A stretch of DNA of 64,000 bases from Hyperoodon ampullatus (GCA_949752795.1 OX457058.1:155754353-155818352), one strand, 5' to 3'. Shown: positions 44,575 to 56,489, counted from the stretch's first letter. The notes: a model not told the origin generated them from the letters alone. A program made the numbers and translations.

Positions 44575-44700
44575 GCGTTACTTCACCTATGAGGACAGTA
44601 GTAGTGCAGGGTTGTTGTGAATGAAATGGGATGATATAGGTAAAACCCTTACAGCTGGGCCTGGCATACAGTAAGTGCTCAGTAAATATTCTTACAGCAC
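44575..44700 (-). mobile_element. MIR SINE fragment
   Basis: GGGTTGTTGTGAATGAAATG and CAGTAAGTGCTCAGTAAATA, minus orientation. Confidence 0.8.
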
Positions 44701-45434
44701 CCACTTCTACGTGCTTAGCCACAGTCCTCAGCCTAGGCTCTGTACTAGAGAGAAAATTCAGAGTGATGACTACCCCCAACCCCCTTGAGTAAGCCCCGTG
44801 ACCTGTGCTCAGGCCCTGAAGAAGCAGGAGGAAAGTGAGCCAGGGCCCCCTGTCCCCCAAGGGAACCTTGAAGGAGAGCGCTGGCCCTCCAGCATCTGCT
44901 TTTACCTTCTGTCTTTAAGAAACAGTCTTTACTGAAAGCTTTTGAGCAAACGGCAATCCATTTTTATGAAATTACCAATGTTAACACATTCCATGTGTCA
45001 GGATTTGATAGGCTCCTGTGTGGCTGTGCCCGTGACAGCATTGGCTGGCAGCTCTCACCTGGGGAGTTACACCACATACCCCTAATGCTGGAGAAGGGCC
45101 TTGGTAACCTGCTCAGAACCAGGATATTTTCTCCCAGGAAGAGCCTTAGATGAGAAGCTTGAAGAGGGAGTGAGATAGACCCACTGGGGCTCTTCTAAAG
45201 ATCCTAGCTCCAAGGCTTGGATAAGGAAAGAATTACTTTGCATCATGTACTGGTTTGGCATTCAACCTGCCAGCTTCACCCCTGGTCCCCTCTGGGTCCA
45301 GAGTCATGGGAGCCCACAGGAGTGTCTGTCCTTTTGGGGAGGTTATGAAAAAGAATCTGGCCTTTCCCATTCACTTGTTTTTGCATGTGTTATTGGTCCC
45401 CTTCTTTCTAGTATGGCTACTTTCCCTGGTTAGC
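44701..45434. other. Unassigned sequence
   Basis: No gene or repeat recognised. Two overlapping frames at 45,245-45,440 (+) carry no known motif. Confidence 0.45.
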
Positions 45435-45442
45435 CTCTAAAG

Positions 45443-45721
45443 CAGTGGTTCTCAGAGTGTGATCTGTGGACTACCAGCATCAGCATCACCTGGAAACTTG
45501 TGATTGGCGTTTGGGGCACTACCCCAAACCATGGAATCAGCAGTTTTTGGTGTATGACCTTGGGTAAGCTAGTTAACCTCTCTGAAATGTGGTTCTCCCC
45601 TTTGGAATACGGGAATAATAATGGCACAGGATTGTTTTAAAGATTAAATGAGATGAACAATCTACTGAGTTTAACAAGTCCTCCAGGTGACTCTGATCAT
45701 GCTGAAGTTTGAGAACCACTC
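45443..45721 (+). mobile_element. MER5A-type hAT element split by a MIR
   Basis: Inverted ends CAGTGGTTCTCAGAG and AGTTTGAGAACCACT with a perfect 8-bp duplication CTCTAAAG (45,435-45,442 and 45,722-45,729). A minus-strand MIR fills roughly 45,535-45,660. Confidence 0.9.
45535..45660 (-). mobile_element. MIR SINE fragment inside MER5A
   Basis: GTATGACCTTGGGTAAGCTA and TAAAGATTAAATGAGATGAA, minus orientation. Confidence 0.82.
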
Positions 45722-45729
45722 CTCTAAAG

Positions 45730-46339
45730 ATTCTTCTAAAAGATCCCCATTTGGGGACAGTAAGGAATTCCTGCTAAGAGAATTTCTCAGATTTTATCCC
45801 TTTATACATCTCAGACCATTTTTATTCTGAGCTAATCTGCCAATCATCTTTCCACAATGAATGCTTTCTCATTTTCTTAAAAATGTGACAGGATACCAAG
45901 CCTAGTTTAGCTTTTCCATAAAGACTCAGGGCATAATCATGAATGAATATAATTATTGCTATGTTGGGTATAGGGCTTTTGGCGCCATACTTCTATGTTT
46001 GTGTATTCTTTACCAGTTTTTTAGCTTAAAATTTTTTTTAGTTGTATGTGGCTTTCTTCTTCATTGTCTGCATATCAGCTGTTATTACCATAAGTATACC
46101 TAGTAGGAGCCCTATCACTTTCTAATTTTTTATTTTTAAATTGATTTTGTACAGGGGCTGAAATAATCAAGATGGTTAATAGGGTGTGCAAAGCAAGAAT
46201 AAATAAGAAAAAAATTCGAGTAAATAACCAGATGAAAAGCTGAGGGAATGTTTTTTCAAGTATAAACTTCTGTACATGAATTTTGTAGTGTAAAATTTGG
46301 ATTCTTGAGTGCTTTACTGTTTACTTCTGATCATGTTCT
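45730..46339. other. Unassigned sequence
   Basis: AT-rich, no gene or repeat recognised. Confidence 0.45.
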
Positions 46340-46346
46340 CAATAAC

Positions 46347-46716
46347 CGGCTTTTATTTATTTATTTGTTTGTTTATTTATTTATTTTTGGCTGTGTTGGG
46401 TCTTCATTGCTGTGCATGGGGTTTCTCTAGTTGCGGCGAGTGGGGGCTACTCTTTGTTGTGGTGCACGGGCTTCTCATTGCAGTGGCTTCTCTTTGTTGT
46501 GGAGCACGGGCCCTAGAGCGTGCAGGCTTCAGTAGTTGTGGCACGCGGGGCGGGCTCAGTAGTTGTGGCTCACGGGCTCTAGAGCGCAGGCTCAGTAGTT
46601 GCGGCACATGGGCTTAGTTGCTCCGCGGCATGTGGGATCTTCCTGGACCAGGGCTCGAACCCGTGTCCCCTGCATTGGCAGGCGGCTTCTTAACCACTGC
46701 GCCACCAGGGAAGTCC
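46347..46716 (-). mobile_element. CHR-1-like SINE, copy 15
   Basis: Minus orientation with a TTTA/TTTG tail and an extra internal GTAGTTGTGG segment. Short direct repeats CAATAAC (46,340-46,346 and 46,717-46,723). Confidence 0.93.
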
Positions 46717-46723
46717 CAATAAC

Positions 46724-47025
46724 TGATGTTTTGAATAACAAAAATTGTCGTACAGTACTTACCATTCCACACTTCTTCTGAACGTTTACCCCCATGTTAT
46801 ACTTTTCTATTTGTTGCATCTCTTTCTGTTATCGACATGTGTTTTTTCCTAAAAAGTATAATTCATAACGTATCATTCATTACTGCTCTTTGGAATGAAA
46901 GGTAATCACTAAATGTGAGGTACCCCCTCTTCCACTCTCCTTTTTTCTGGTGTTTTACTTTCCTTGGCTTCCTAAGTCAGCCTGGGAGAAAGTACATAGG
47001 GCTGACGTGTGAAAAAACCTGCATT
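46724..47025. other. Unassigned sequence
   Basis: No gene or repeat recognised. Confidence 0.4.
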
Positions 47026-47029
47026 CTAG

Positions 47030-47215
47030 GCTTGTTTCTGCCATTAAGTGACCGCATGGAATTAGGCAAATCACTTGGCTTCTCTGGGCCTGGAGCTGCA
47101 ACATTATAAATGCAGATGATAATGCTTGCTCCCCTTTCCTTGGAGCAGTGTAGCAGGAATCCAAATAAGTAGTGCGAGTGGAATTGTTACACTATATACA
47201 CCTGGTAGGCATTGC
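47030..47215 (-). mobile_element. MIR SINE fragment
   Basis: TAGGCAAATCACTTGGCTTC and CTCTGGGCCTGGAGCTGCAA, minus orientation; the right end is diverged. Confidence 0.7.
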
Positions 47216-49255
47216 GGTAAGGTGCATCCAAGGCATTTTGGCTTCATGTAGGCCTAAAGGCTGCTTCTTCAGTATCCCTTTCCCCAGTATCCAGCCGCCT
47301 TGGCTCAGAGGCTTTGGGACCGTGCTATGTTTTTTTGTTCCACTTCAGAGCATACCCAATCAACACAGACGTAAAATAAAGTCACAAAGAGGAAGCGCAT
47401 ATTCACTACAGAAAATGTTGGCGGGAAAGACAAAAGCACTCAGTGACAACACCACAAAAAACCTGTTTTGTGGAATGCAGTGTTTCGGCTGTTCTCATTG
47501 CTTTGGAATCTGGTGCATTCTGAGATGTGGGACATGCCAGGTGTTTAGACAGCATGCCTGCTTGACCCCTGCAAGTTCCTCGAAGGGACTGGGGTCTTTC
47601 AATCTGGACCTACCAGCCAGGATTCTCAGTTAGACAGAGGCATGCCTTCCACTGGTTAAGGCCACTCTGGACCTCAGTGGTGAATAGATCCAGGGCCCCA
47701 AGAAGGCCCCCAAGAAGCCCACCACCACTGAGATCGAAAGGGACATCCACTTTCCTGAATAGCCAGTTCCTTCAGTTGAGTCTATTTGTGTGTCTTCCCC
47801 TCCCCTGGAGAGGATTCTGACAGCTACGTCGCCTGAAGGACACCTAGGAAGACTTCCACCCTCTGCAGGAAGCTTCTGGAAGAGTTAATTCAGTTCACTT
47901 CACCTTTCTGCCAGTCCTGTCCCTATCCACTCTTTAAAGCCAAGTGTAAGTTGGACCTTCCTAGAATCACCAAATCCTTCAAATGACCCTCCCACCTCTG
48001 ACCTCTGCCAGCACTTCTTGCATGAGATTCCCTTTGGCACTTACCATCTGTTGCCTTGTTAGGTAAATTTATGAGGGGTGTGTCTATCGACATCTTGAGA
48101 GCAGTGCAAGGGCTTATCTGTACCAGTTCTGCTCTTGGGCCCAGATGCACCTGGAGCAGTAGGACGTCTGCCCCAGCTTCGCTGAGGAACTGTGTCCTTG
48201 TGGCTGGGCTGGATGCTGCAGGAAGTTGTTCAGCCAAAGGCAGCAGAGTGAGAAGGAAGAATTGAGTGCCCTTAAGGCCCGAACTTCTTATCCAAAAGGA
48301 AGGAGGTCAAAGTCAGGGACACAATCAAGGTTAGAAGTCAAAGAATGAGGAGTCAGACAAGTGGCTCAGGACCGAGGCTGTGAAGAGTCCCCTGCCAGGG
48401 TCACGAGGCCTTGTTGCTGTTGCCTGGTGTTCTCTTTGGCGTGGGAACAGGCCATTTCTTTTAAAGGATCCACTCAGGTTGGCTATTTACATCACGGTCT
48501 GATCCCAGGGCTGGGGCCTGTGGAAGTGTAGGTCTCACTTCTGGTCCCTGTCCACCAAGGCCACAGTGTCCCACTCCCTTCACCTGTGAAATGCAGGAGT
48601 TGGAATCAGTCCTTTCTTGCTCCATGGTCCTAGCAAGTGAGTTGAGGGAATTGGGAGTGGACCAATCTCTTAGGTAATGAATGGATGTTCTAAGGAGTAC
48701 CTTTTTAAAGTATTTTAGACATAGAAACATTTCCTGTCTCAAGCAGTGGAGGTTTTGAGACCAAAAGCTAGACCATCCCTAAAGGGAAGTTTAGTGTTTT
48801 CTTCTTTGGGCGTGAAGATCCTATACATTTTAAGAGCAGAAAAGGAAAGATTGCATGGGTTTGGGGATGGAGGATTGGGCCAATTTCTTCTAAGGATAAT
48901 GAGTTGCAATAAATTAAGAGGAGATGGAACAAAATGGTGGGTAGTGACTGTCATCAGAGAAGTAAATGCTATTTATACAAGAAGACAAGGTGGGGGAACC
49001 GTGATATAGACAAACCTCTGGCTTTAATTAGCCGATGGCTTAGTGATGCTGGTACTCGGGAAATCTGCTTCTCAGTGGGAAAAGGTTTGTTTTCAGAGGT
49101 AGTGAGCTGTGTCCACATAAAAGCATTTCAAAGACCAGTTCAGAGCAGGAGGGCCAGTGGGAGTTGAGTGGTCAGTTGCCATGGTGAACAGATTCCCTGC
49201 TGAGAAGTTGCCTTCCCCACTCCCCCCATCTGTGCACAGGGACAGTGCTGGGTTG
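47216..49255. other. Unassigned, repeat-poor stretch
   Basis: About 2 kb without a recognised repeat. The 153-codon frame at 47,172-47,633 (+) is the longest non-repeat frame here. It has no motif I know and no splice or promoter context, so I do not call it a gene. Mirrored frames at 47,923-48,265 are equally unsupported. Confidence 0.45.
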
Positions 49256-49257
49256 GA

Positions 49258-49425
49258 TGATGCTTCTCAAACTCTAACGTGCATACTAATCACCTGGGGG
49301 TCCTGGAAACTGTGAATTCTGATTCACGATGTCTGGGTGGGCTCAAGACTGTGTTTCTAACCAGCTTCCAGGTGATGTTGATGCTCCTGGTCTGTGGACC
49401 ATGTTTTGAGTGGCCAAGGTCCTAG
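49258..49425 (+). mobile_element. MER5A-type hAT element
   Basis: GCTTCTCAAACTCTAACGTG, AATCACCTGGGGGTCCTGGA and AACCAGCTTCCAGGTGATGT in MER5A order; ends diverged. Confidence 0.82.
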
Positions 49426-49434
49426 TGGGCGTTG

Positions 49435-49560
49435 GAGGAACAAGCAGTAAACCTGAATTGTGACCCTGGACAAGTCATGGACTCTCTGAGACCCACAGTT
49501 CCCTGAGAAGTAGCGAAAGAGGGAAATGGACTAGACGCTCTCCAGTTATATAGTGCATTG
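49435..49560 (-). mobile_element. MIR SINE fragment
   Basis: GTGACCCTGGACAAGTCATG and CCCACAGTTCCCTGAGAAGT, minus orientation. Confidence 0.7.
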
Positions 49561-49735
49561 TTTCTGTTACAGACCCAGAGAGAATGGAGACCTCCGCCTT
49601 GTCCTTCCTTAGAGTAGCCTGTTGGCCCTGGAGGTTGTACCCAGTGGTCTTGCAACATGGGGATTTGCATGGTTCCTTCACTATTTGTGGGTGGTTTGGT
49701 CAGCCTCTGCCTAGTGCCTTTAAGAGTGTAGCCCA

Positions 49736-50077
49736 GGGACTTCCCTGGTGGCGTAGTGGTTAGGAACCCGCCTGCCAATGCAGGGGACATGGGTTCGAGC
49801 CCTGCTCCAGGAAGATCCCATGTGCCGCAGAGTACCTAAGCCCGTGCGCCACAACGACTGAGCCTGCACTCTAGAGCCCACGAGCCACAACTCCTGAGCC
49901 TGCCTGCCACAACAACTGAAGCCCGCGCGCCTAGAGCCTGTGCTCCGCAACAAGAGAGGCCACCGCAATGAGAAGCCCGCACACCGCAATGAAGAGTAGC
50001 CCCCGCTCGCCACAACTAGAGAAAGCCTGTGTGCAGCAACGAAGACCCAGCGCAGCCAAAAAAAAAAAAAAAAAAAA
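49736..50077 (+). mobile_element. CHR-1-like SINE, copy 16
   Basis: Plus orientation, near full length, tail of about 21 A, GGGTTCGAGCCC intact. Possible direct repeats AAGAGTG flank it imperfectly. Confidence 0.94.
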
Positions 50078-50084
50078 AAGAGTG

Positions 50085-51808
50085 GATACTAGATTCTATT
50101 GTTGTTTGTAAGAAAAGAGAAGAGACTACAGTTCAGTGACCCCTGTCCCATATCCACCCTCTAATGGTTCAGAGGTGACTTTCCCCTCTCCCCTTAGCAC
50201 ACGTTTAGATTCATACTGTGACCCCTAGGATTCTCCTGTCCTTTCTGCCTGGGAAGCTGGCTCACTGGACACCCTAAGAGAATGCCTAGGCCTCAGACCT
50301 CTGAATCCATTTCTCTGAGATGAGATGTCCAGTTTGTTCATTACAACAATAGCTGCTGGGCCTATTACAGTTATGCAATAGGTTTCTTTTTTTAACCAGG
50401 TCTTGAAAATGTGTGCATTATCCTTTAGGTAATAAATGAAATAAAAAAGGCTGAAAATAAATCAGCTTTGCAAAGTGGGACTGAAGCTTTTCTACTAACT
50501 GCACCTTTTTTTTTTTTTTTTTTTGGTTCTTGTTGCTTTTTAAGCAGCTGATGGCAAGTTGGCAAGTGATTTCTTTTTAAGCCTTTTTCAGGGCCCGCCT
50601 CATCTTTCACAATTGGCTGTTGGGACTTTGGCCTGTTGCAAAAGGGGCGCCCAGACAGTTACTCTGAGAATGGAGGGCAATTTAAGAAGACATTATGTGT
50701 CTTCTAACATGGGGTGGCTTTTGTGCATTCCCTGACCTGTTTCCATCTCAAAGAATCACTTTCCAATTGTCATGGTGGTTGTATTAAAGCAAAATATGTC
50801 TTCCTACCCAGATGTATCAACTGAGGGCTGGAAGGTGAGAGAATAACCCTACCGTCTAAGCATGACACCAGGATCAACTTCCTTTTGACCTTCTGAGGCT
50901 GCTACCTCTTTGCCTCCATAAAATTTCATTAGCACTTTAAATGCAGCACATTGGCTTATTAGGAATTCTGCAGTCTGCTCCATGTGCAGCAGGCCCATGA
51001 TTCTACTGTAATCTGACTGTTTCTCTGATGAACATGTTTACGATATCTCCTTTCTGGGCATGGGGTGTGACATCTGGGCAAGATGATCTCAAACATTGAT
51101 CCCTTTACCCAGCGAGGGGCTGACGGAGTCACAACAGTCAAGTCTATTTGGAGATGCCCTCTTGGCTTGCAAAGTGGAAAGGAAAACCACGTGGGAGGCG
51201 GAGGTCTGACGTGGGCAGGAAGCGACCCCCGCCCCTTGTGTGTGCACAGACACGTTGATTGGAGGTTGTCTTGAATCATCTGATTTCGCTCCTCATTTGT
51301 ATTTCTCCTCCATGTTCCCGGCCACACTCCCCACCGTGGTGCGTGGAAATCTATTAACAGTGCTCACACGTGGCACATCTGCGGAGTCATTATTGCTGCT
51401 GGGGAGCTGTGTTTGTGTAAAATTTTGAACACCCTGTGAAGATTTATCCTGGTTTCCCATTCTGTCCCCTACACGCCCCCCTTTTCTCTACTTAAAGATA
51501 TATTAACATCTCTGGTTCTGTCTGGAGGAAAAACCTTTGAAGTGAGACAGCATGAAGATAAAATGCCCTTCTCTGAAAGTCTCCCTCTAGGATGAGCTTG
51601 GAGCCTTCTAAGAAGACAGAGGGCTGCCTGTGGCATGGGGGTGGTGCAGCTTTACTGCAAGGCTGTGGGCCCCATTCTCTCTCTGGTCCCTGTCCCCCTG
51701 GGAGCCAGCTCCCCTGAGCCCAGGCTGGGTACATGGGGACCCACACGGTTAGCCAGCTCTAAGTCTACCTTGCTAACTCCCTTCCCAAGATCCACTCTCT
51801 CACTTCAA
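50085..51808. other. Unassigned, repeat-poor stretch
   Basis: About 1.7 kb without a recognised repeat, apart from a T run at 50,505-50,524 with no SINE body attached. Frames at 50,959-51,327 (-) and 51,083-51,428 (+) have no known domain. 50,620-50,810 is information-rich and could be conserved non-coding DNA. Confidence 0.45.
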
Positions 51809-51827
51809 CAACTTGGGTATGTCTTGG

Positions 51828-52190
51828 GCTTCCCTGGTGGCTCAGTGGTTAAGAATCCACCTGCCAATGCAGGGGACACGGGTTCGAGCCCTGGTCTGGG
51901 AAGATCCCACATGCCACAGAGCAACTAAGCCTATGCGCCACAACTACTGAACCTGTGCCCTAGAGCCTGCGAGCCACAACTACTGAGCCCGCATGCCACA
52001 ACTACTGAAGCCCGCGCACCTAGAGCCCGTGCTCCGCAGCAAGAGAAGCCACCACAGTGAGAAGCCCGCACGCCACAACAAAGAATAACCCCCGCTCACC
52101 ACAACTAGAGAAAGCCCGCACGCAGCAACGAAGACCCAGCACAGCCAAAAGTAAATAAATAAACAAATTTATTAAAAAAACAAAAAAACC
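51828..52190 (+). mobile_element. CHR-1-like SINE, copy 17
   Basis: Plus orientation, full length. Target duplication of 19 bp, CAACTTGGGTATGTCTTGG at 51,809-51,827 with one mismatch in the copy at 52,191-52,209. Confidence 0.95.
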
Positions 52191-52209
52191 CAACTTGGGC
52201 ATGTCTTGG

Positions 52210-53440
52210 TTGTAAGGGACCCTCTGATTTCCTCAAATGTTAGTCTCTGCTCTTCTGTTTTGTCAGTGGAGATGCCAGTGGCTGAAATTTGGTCCTGGGC
52301 ACAAGTGAGCCAGAGCTGGAGTCAGTAAGTGGGGAAACAGTCATCCTCACCCGGTGTGGAGCTGTCAGGGGCCTGGTTTAAAGGCGTTTGCAGACCACTG
52401 ACCTCATCAGTCCTCTGAGGGCGACTTAAAGCTCAGCTTCTTCTAAGGTTGCTGAACTCTCTCCTCACCCCTGTTCCAGCCTCTTGCCACTCACATCCCA
52501 GTTGAGAGGGGCCTGGACCCGTTGAATGTTGCACTCCTGTGATTCTAACGTCATATGCGTGATGGAGGAGAACCGGGGGTTGGGGGGTGGGTAGGGGCTG
52601 CTGGTGCCCGTGCCTCTGGTGGCCTTCCCTCTCCTTCCACCGCCTCCCCCCAGGCCACCCCGTGCCGGCAGGCCCTGGGCGCAGCGTGCTCCGGGAGTGG
52701 AGAGTGACACGAGGCGATGTCTGTGGCAAAGGGGAGAATGTGTGCTGAGCCTGGGGAGGCACGGATTGGCTGGCAGTGAGGTAACACGATGCAGTCTAAA
52801 TGCGGAAGCAGCAGTCCCCGGCATCGAGGGCGCGCCTCGTCGCAAGCTGAGTTGCCTGCCAGCCACCTGAAGGACAAGGTCTCTGAGGGGTTCTGCAGAC
52901 CTCGTGTGCCTGGCTGGCTCCCAGGGCAGGGTCTGTGTGGCGGAGCCCGGATGGCAGGATCTGGGATGTCCTTACTGTTCCCTAGCCCTAAACCCGCTGC
53001 AGTTCTGACCTCTACTCTTAAACAAATGGGACTCTATTAGCAAAGGTGTGTGAAAATGAGGGACTGGGCCTCAGGACCACCTGCACAGGTAATGATGAGT
53101 AGCCGTCAGTACTACTCTTGAGGACCTGGATGGTTTCCAGGGCAACCAGCAGTTTAACTCCTTTGATGATGTGGAGCCCCCTGGGGTCCTTTCTGAGTAC
53201 AATTCTAGGTTCATAATTGGGCCAGGAGTCCACACCCGATCTCCCCATTCCAGCCCACTTCCTAATACTTAGCGTCAGTGGCAGATTTAGCCATGAAGGA
53301 TTGAGGACTTCAAGAGGACACTGTGGGCTATGCTTTCTTTCTCTTCCTCTTGAAGGACAGAGCTGTCCTCTCAGCAAAAGTTGAGGCTTAGCAGCTTCCA
53401 GAGATCACAGTTGGTGCTCCACAAGTACTAGAGGTCAATT
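52210..53440. other. Unassigned, with a GC-rich CpG-containing patch
   Basis: No repeat recognised. 52,590-52,860 is GC-rich with many CpGs and includes CCTTCCACCGCCTCCCCCCAG, which looks like a splice acceptor tract. No downstream frame matches a protein I know. Several overlapping frames there are by-products of GC content. Confidence 0.45.
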
Positions 53441-53444
53441 AAAT

Positions 53445-54000
53445 AAATAGTAATTGAGTACTTACTGTCCACTAGTGTCAGGTTTCATGGGAGTTACAGG
53501 AACATGGGACTTGCCCTTGAGGAGGTCATTTAATCGTTTATCCAACAGATATATTCTGGACCATTTACTATGGGCCTGACGCTGTTCTAAGTGTTGAGGC
53601 TACAATGGCGAACAAAGCAAAGCCCTTGGTCTCTTGAACCTAACATTGGAAGGGGAGATACAGACAAGAAAACAAGAGAGCTGAGATGAAAGTGAGGGAG
53701 AATAAGGAGATTGAAGGTGACTAGAGGCGGAGGCTCCTTGGATTTGGTAAGCCAAGAGCTCAGTGTAGGAAAGGAGATAGAGAAGTTCTAGGGGCAGATT
53801 GTTCCAAGCAGAGGGAACTAACTGTGAGACCAAAACCAAGTCAGGGCCAGCTTGGAGGTTCCAGGAACAGAAAGAAGAAGAGCAAATGAGAGGGAAAGTG
53901 GTAAGTGGTAAGGATAGTAAAAAGGGCGGTGGCCAGATCTTGTAGGGCCTTCTATGCCACAGCGGGTAATTAGAATGTCAAGCTTTGGGTGGGTCATAGA
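53445..54000 (-). mobile_element. L2 LINE, 3' half
   Basis: L2 read on the minus strand: ACTATGGGCCTGACGCTGTT, GCGAACAAAGCAAAGCCCTT, GTTCCAAGCAGAGGGAACTA and GGTGGCCAGATCTTGTAGGG. Confidence 0.88.
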
Positions 54001-54275
54001 GATGAATAGCCTAGGATAAACATTCTAGCCATTAATGACAACTTCTGCTCTGTCATCCAAGAAGCAGAGACTGTTAATGGGCTACTGAGTCCTGTGTATT
54101 CACAGTGAAGTCATTGCTCCTCCCCCAGGTGCACAGTCATTCTGCTGGGTCAGAGGGGCAGTGCCTTGGAGGCAGGTGGACTGAGGGGGCAGCTGGAGCA
54201 AACTCTACCTGAAGGGGTCATCCTCAGTTATAGGCCATCTAGTCCAAACCCTTTCTTTCCTCCAAAATAGTACTG
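54001..54275. other. Unassigned sequence
   Basis: No gene or repeat recognised. Confidence 0.4.
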
Positions 54276-54279
54276 GCTG

Positions 54280-54490
54280 TATAGTATTGGCTGCTTAGTT
54301 TGACCCAGACCTCATGCTCAGCCTGTAGGTACATCATCTCATTTAATCCTCATAAAAGCCATGGAAGGAGGGAGGTATAATTCACATTTGACAAATGAGG
54401 AAACCGAGGCTCCAAGAGATAAGATAACTCTCCCAAGATGGCTCATCTAGGAAGAGATAGAAACAAGCTTCAAACTCATAAGATACGGAC
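54280..54490 (+). mobile_element. MIR SINE
   Basis: CATCTCATTTAATCCTCATA, TGACAAATGAGGAAACCGAG and GATAACTCTCCCAAGATGGC, plus orientation. Confidence 0.85.
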
Positions 54491-54611
54491 TTGTGGACAA
54501 TCTTAGTTGAGGATGACTAGCCCAGGAAAAACCTCCTAGGGCAGGGGTATGGGTGGGGTGAGAAGGAGGGAGAAATATTGAGAGATAAGCTATGTATCAT
54601 AATATCCTGGA

Positions 54612-54826
54612 TTAAACCAAGAGGAATTGTGCTCCCCAAGGAGATAATTGGCAATATCTAGGGACATCTTTGCTTGTCACACTGGGAGGTGGATAGGGAG
54701 TGCTACTGACATCTAGGGGGTAGAGACCAGAGATGCTTCCAAATACCTGGTGATGCACAGGACAGCCCCACAACAAAGAGTTGTTGGCCCCAAATGTCAA
54801 TAGTGCCAAGGCTGAGAAACCCTCAG
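54612..54826 (+). mobile_element. MER20 hAT-Charlie element
   Basis: GATAATTGGCAATATCTAGG, TGCTACTGACATCTAGGGGG, TGATGCACAGGACAGCCCCA and CCCCAAATGTCAATAGTGCC give the MER20 order. MER20 copies are known as progesterone/cAMP-responsive regulatory elements in placental endometrium; activity of this copy is unknown. Confidence 0.9.
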
Positions 54827-55089
54827 CGAAAGTCTTACAGTGAAAACTGCTCTTTGCTTCTTTTCTCTTGTGTCTCTGCCCTGGGGGTTACTGCCACATG
54901 GTATCTCCAGATACCAAACTAAAATCACAATGGCTATTTGCGATTCCATCGGGATGGTGGTTTTTCCCAGGTCTCTTTGCCATTTAAGCTGATGTTAGTG
55001 AAGGGAGATGAAGAGCTAGATCTCAGGGTGAGTGGGCCCTGGTGTGGTACTGCATCAGGTCTGTGGCCAAGAGGAGGCGTTAGTTAACT

Positions 55090-55250
55090 GTCTCCAGTGT
55101 GGTTTCCCCACCAGTAAAACGGAGGTGAGAACTCCTCCCCCAGCCACCTCTCAGGTTTGTTGTGAGAATTCCACGAGACAACAGATATGAAAGTGCTTTC
55201 GTGAAAGTAATATATAAATGTGCTATTACCAGTCCTTATACCACTAGCAA
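55090..55250 (-). mobile_element. MIR SINE fragment
   Basis: CCACCAGTAAAACGGAGGTG and TATGAAAGTGCTTTCGTGAA, minus orientation. Confidence 0.78.
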
Positions 55251-56060
55251 AACGACACCATCATTATTCTGCTTCTGATGACACCAATTTGCAGAACCAT
55301 TAGAGTTCTGTACATTATAGTCTAAAAGAGCTGTAGAGAGAGCTGTCAGGGACCTAAAGAGGTTGCTCAGAGGAAAACAGCCAGGGATACACCTGGGAAT
55401 TGTTAAAGTGAGGTGGGGAGATGTGTGGTTTCTTATTCAGTTACTCAGATGTCCTTTGTTCACTTTCTTGCATCATGATTACCTCTAGATGTAGTATAAT
55501 AACTTTATGAATAAAGTTGCTGCCCTCCTCCCACCCCTGTCAGAGCTCTGAGGGCGCAGTCGAAACAGAATAATTAATTAATGGAAATGAAGAGAAAACA
55601 GCTCAAGTAATGGCTACGAAGATCAAATAGCAAGGAGGGAGCCGCAAAAATTTCCCCTCTCATTTGACATTGGCCAATGCATAGGAGGCTGGGAAAGTCC
55701 TAGGATTCCAGATCAACTGGCAGAATACCTTGGGAATACCCTCTTAATTTTGTTTCACCGTGAAAGGTATAGAAGATACGAGGACAGCATCGGGACCACT
55801 ATCTGATGCAGCCAGCACATTGCTGAAGAAGATTTTCTGGGGGGTGAGGCAGTCTTGGAGGCTGTAATATGTGCAGGGTCAGTCTTACAGGAAGGGCTGA
55901 GGTTAACTTAGTGGTCTAACTTCAGAAATATGTAGATGAGCCCCCTACAGAAAATCTCCCTTCCAACTGTTCACTGGCATCTGAAATTCCTTTAAGAGGG
56001 AATAAAGCTTCCCTTTCTATAATTAAAGACAAAATCCTGTTCTTCCTGAGAGAGAGAAGT
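55251..56060. other. Unassigned sequence
   Basis: No gene or repeat recognised. 55,430-55,640 is repeat-free with ATTA-type words (GAATAATTAATTAATGGAAA at 55,568) and might be conserved non-coding DNA. Confidence 0.4.
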
Positions 56061-56142
56061 ATTGGGTTGGCCAAAAAATTAGTTCTGGTTTTTCCATAAA
56101 ATCTTATGGAAGGAGCTGAACGAACTTTTTGGCTAACCCAAT
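56061..56142. mobile_element. Mariner-type palindromic MITE
   Basis: Inverted ends ATTGGGTTGGCCAAAAAATT and AACTTTTTGGCTAACCCAAT pair across most of the 82 bp, giving a long hairpin. It resembles the mariner-derived palindromes of cetartiodactyls from which the cattle miR-2284/miR-2285 families arose. Arm seed-like text (AACGAACTTTTTGG) fits that group. Whether it is transcribed cannot be seen. Confidence 0.85.
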
Positions 56143-56485
56143 GACATTGTCTTAAATTTATCCCAAAGGATATCATATGGTTACAAAAACTGAGGAAATC
56201 CTTTCCCTAACTCCATGGTTTGAGTGTGGGCTCTAAATAAAGGCTGCCTTGCTTTCCCTGAGTATCTAAGTTAACTGGCTTTAACCACATACCTTCCCTG
56301 GGATGTCACTGGTTAACATCTTTCTCATGTCCCTAAAAGCCCTTTGCTGTTTCTTTTTGGGCGTCTGAACCTGGTTGCATAGGACTTGATGAATCCCCTG
56401 GTTTTTTTTCCCCAGTTTCTACCTACATCCCTATCTTTTGTCTGACAAAGAGCCCTGCCAAGGGTAGAGGAAAGAATACTGCAGG
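56143..56485. other. Unassigned sequence
   Basis: No gene or repeat recognised. Confidence 0.4.
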
Positions 56486-56489
56486 GACC

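Noticed and set aside
47172..47633. 153-codon frame in non-repeat DNA
   Set aside because: No domain, codon bias, splice or promoter context supports it; this length occurs by chance in 64 kb.
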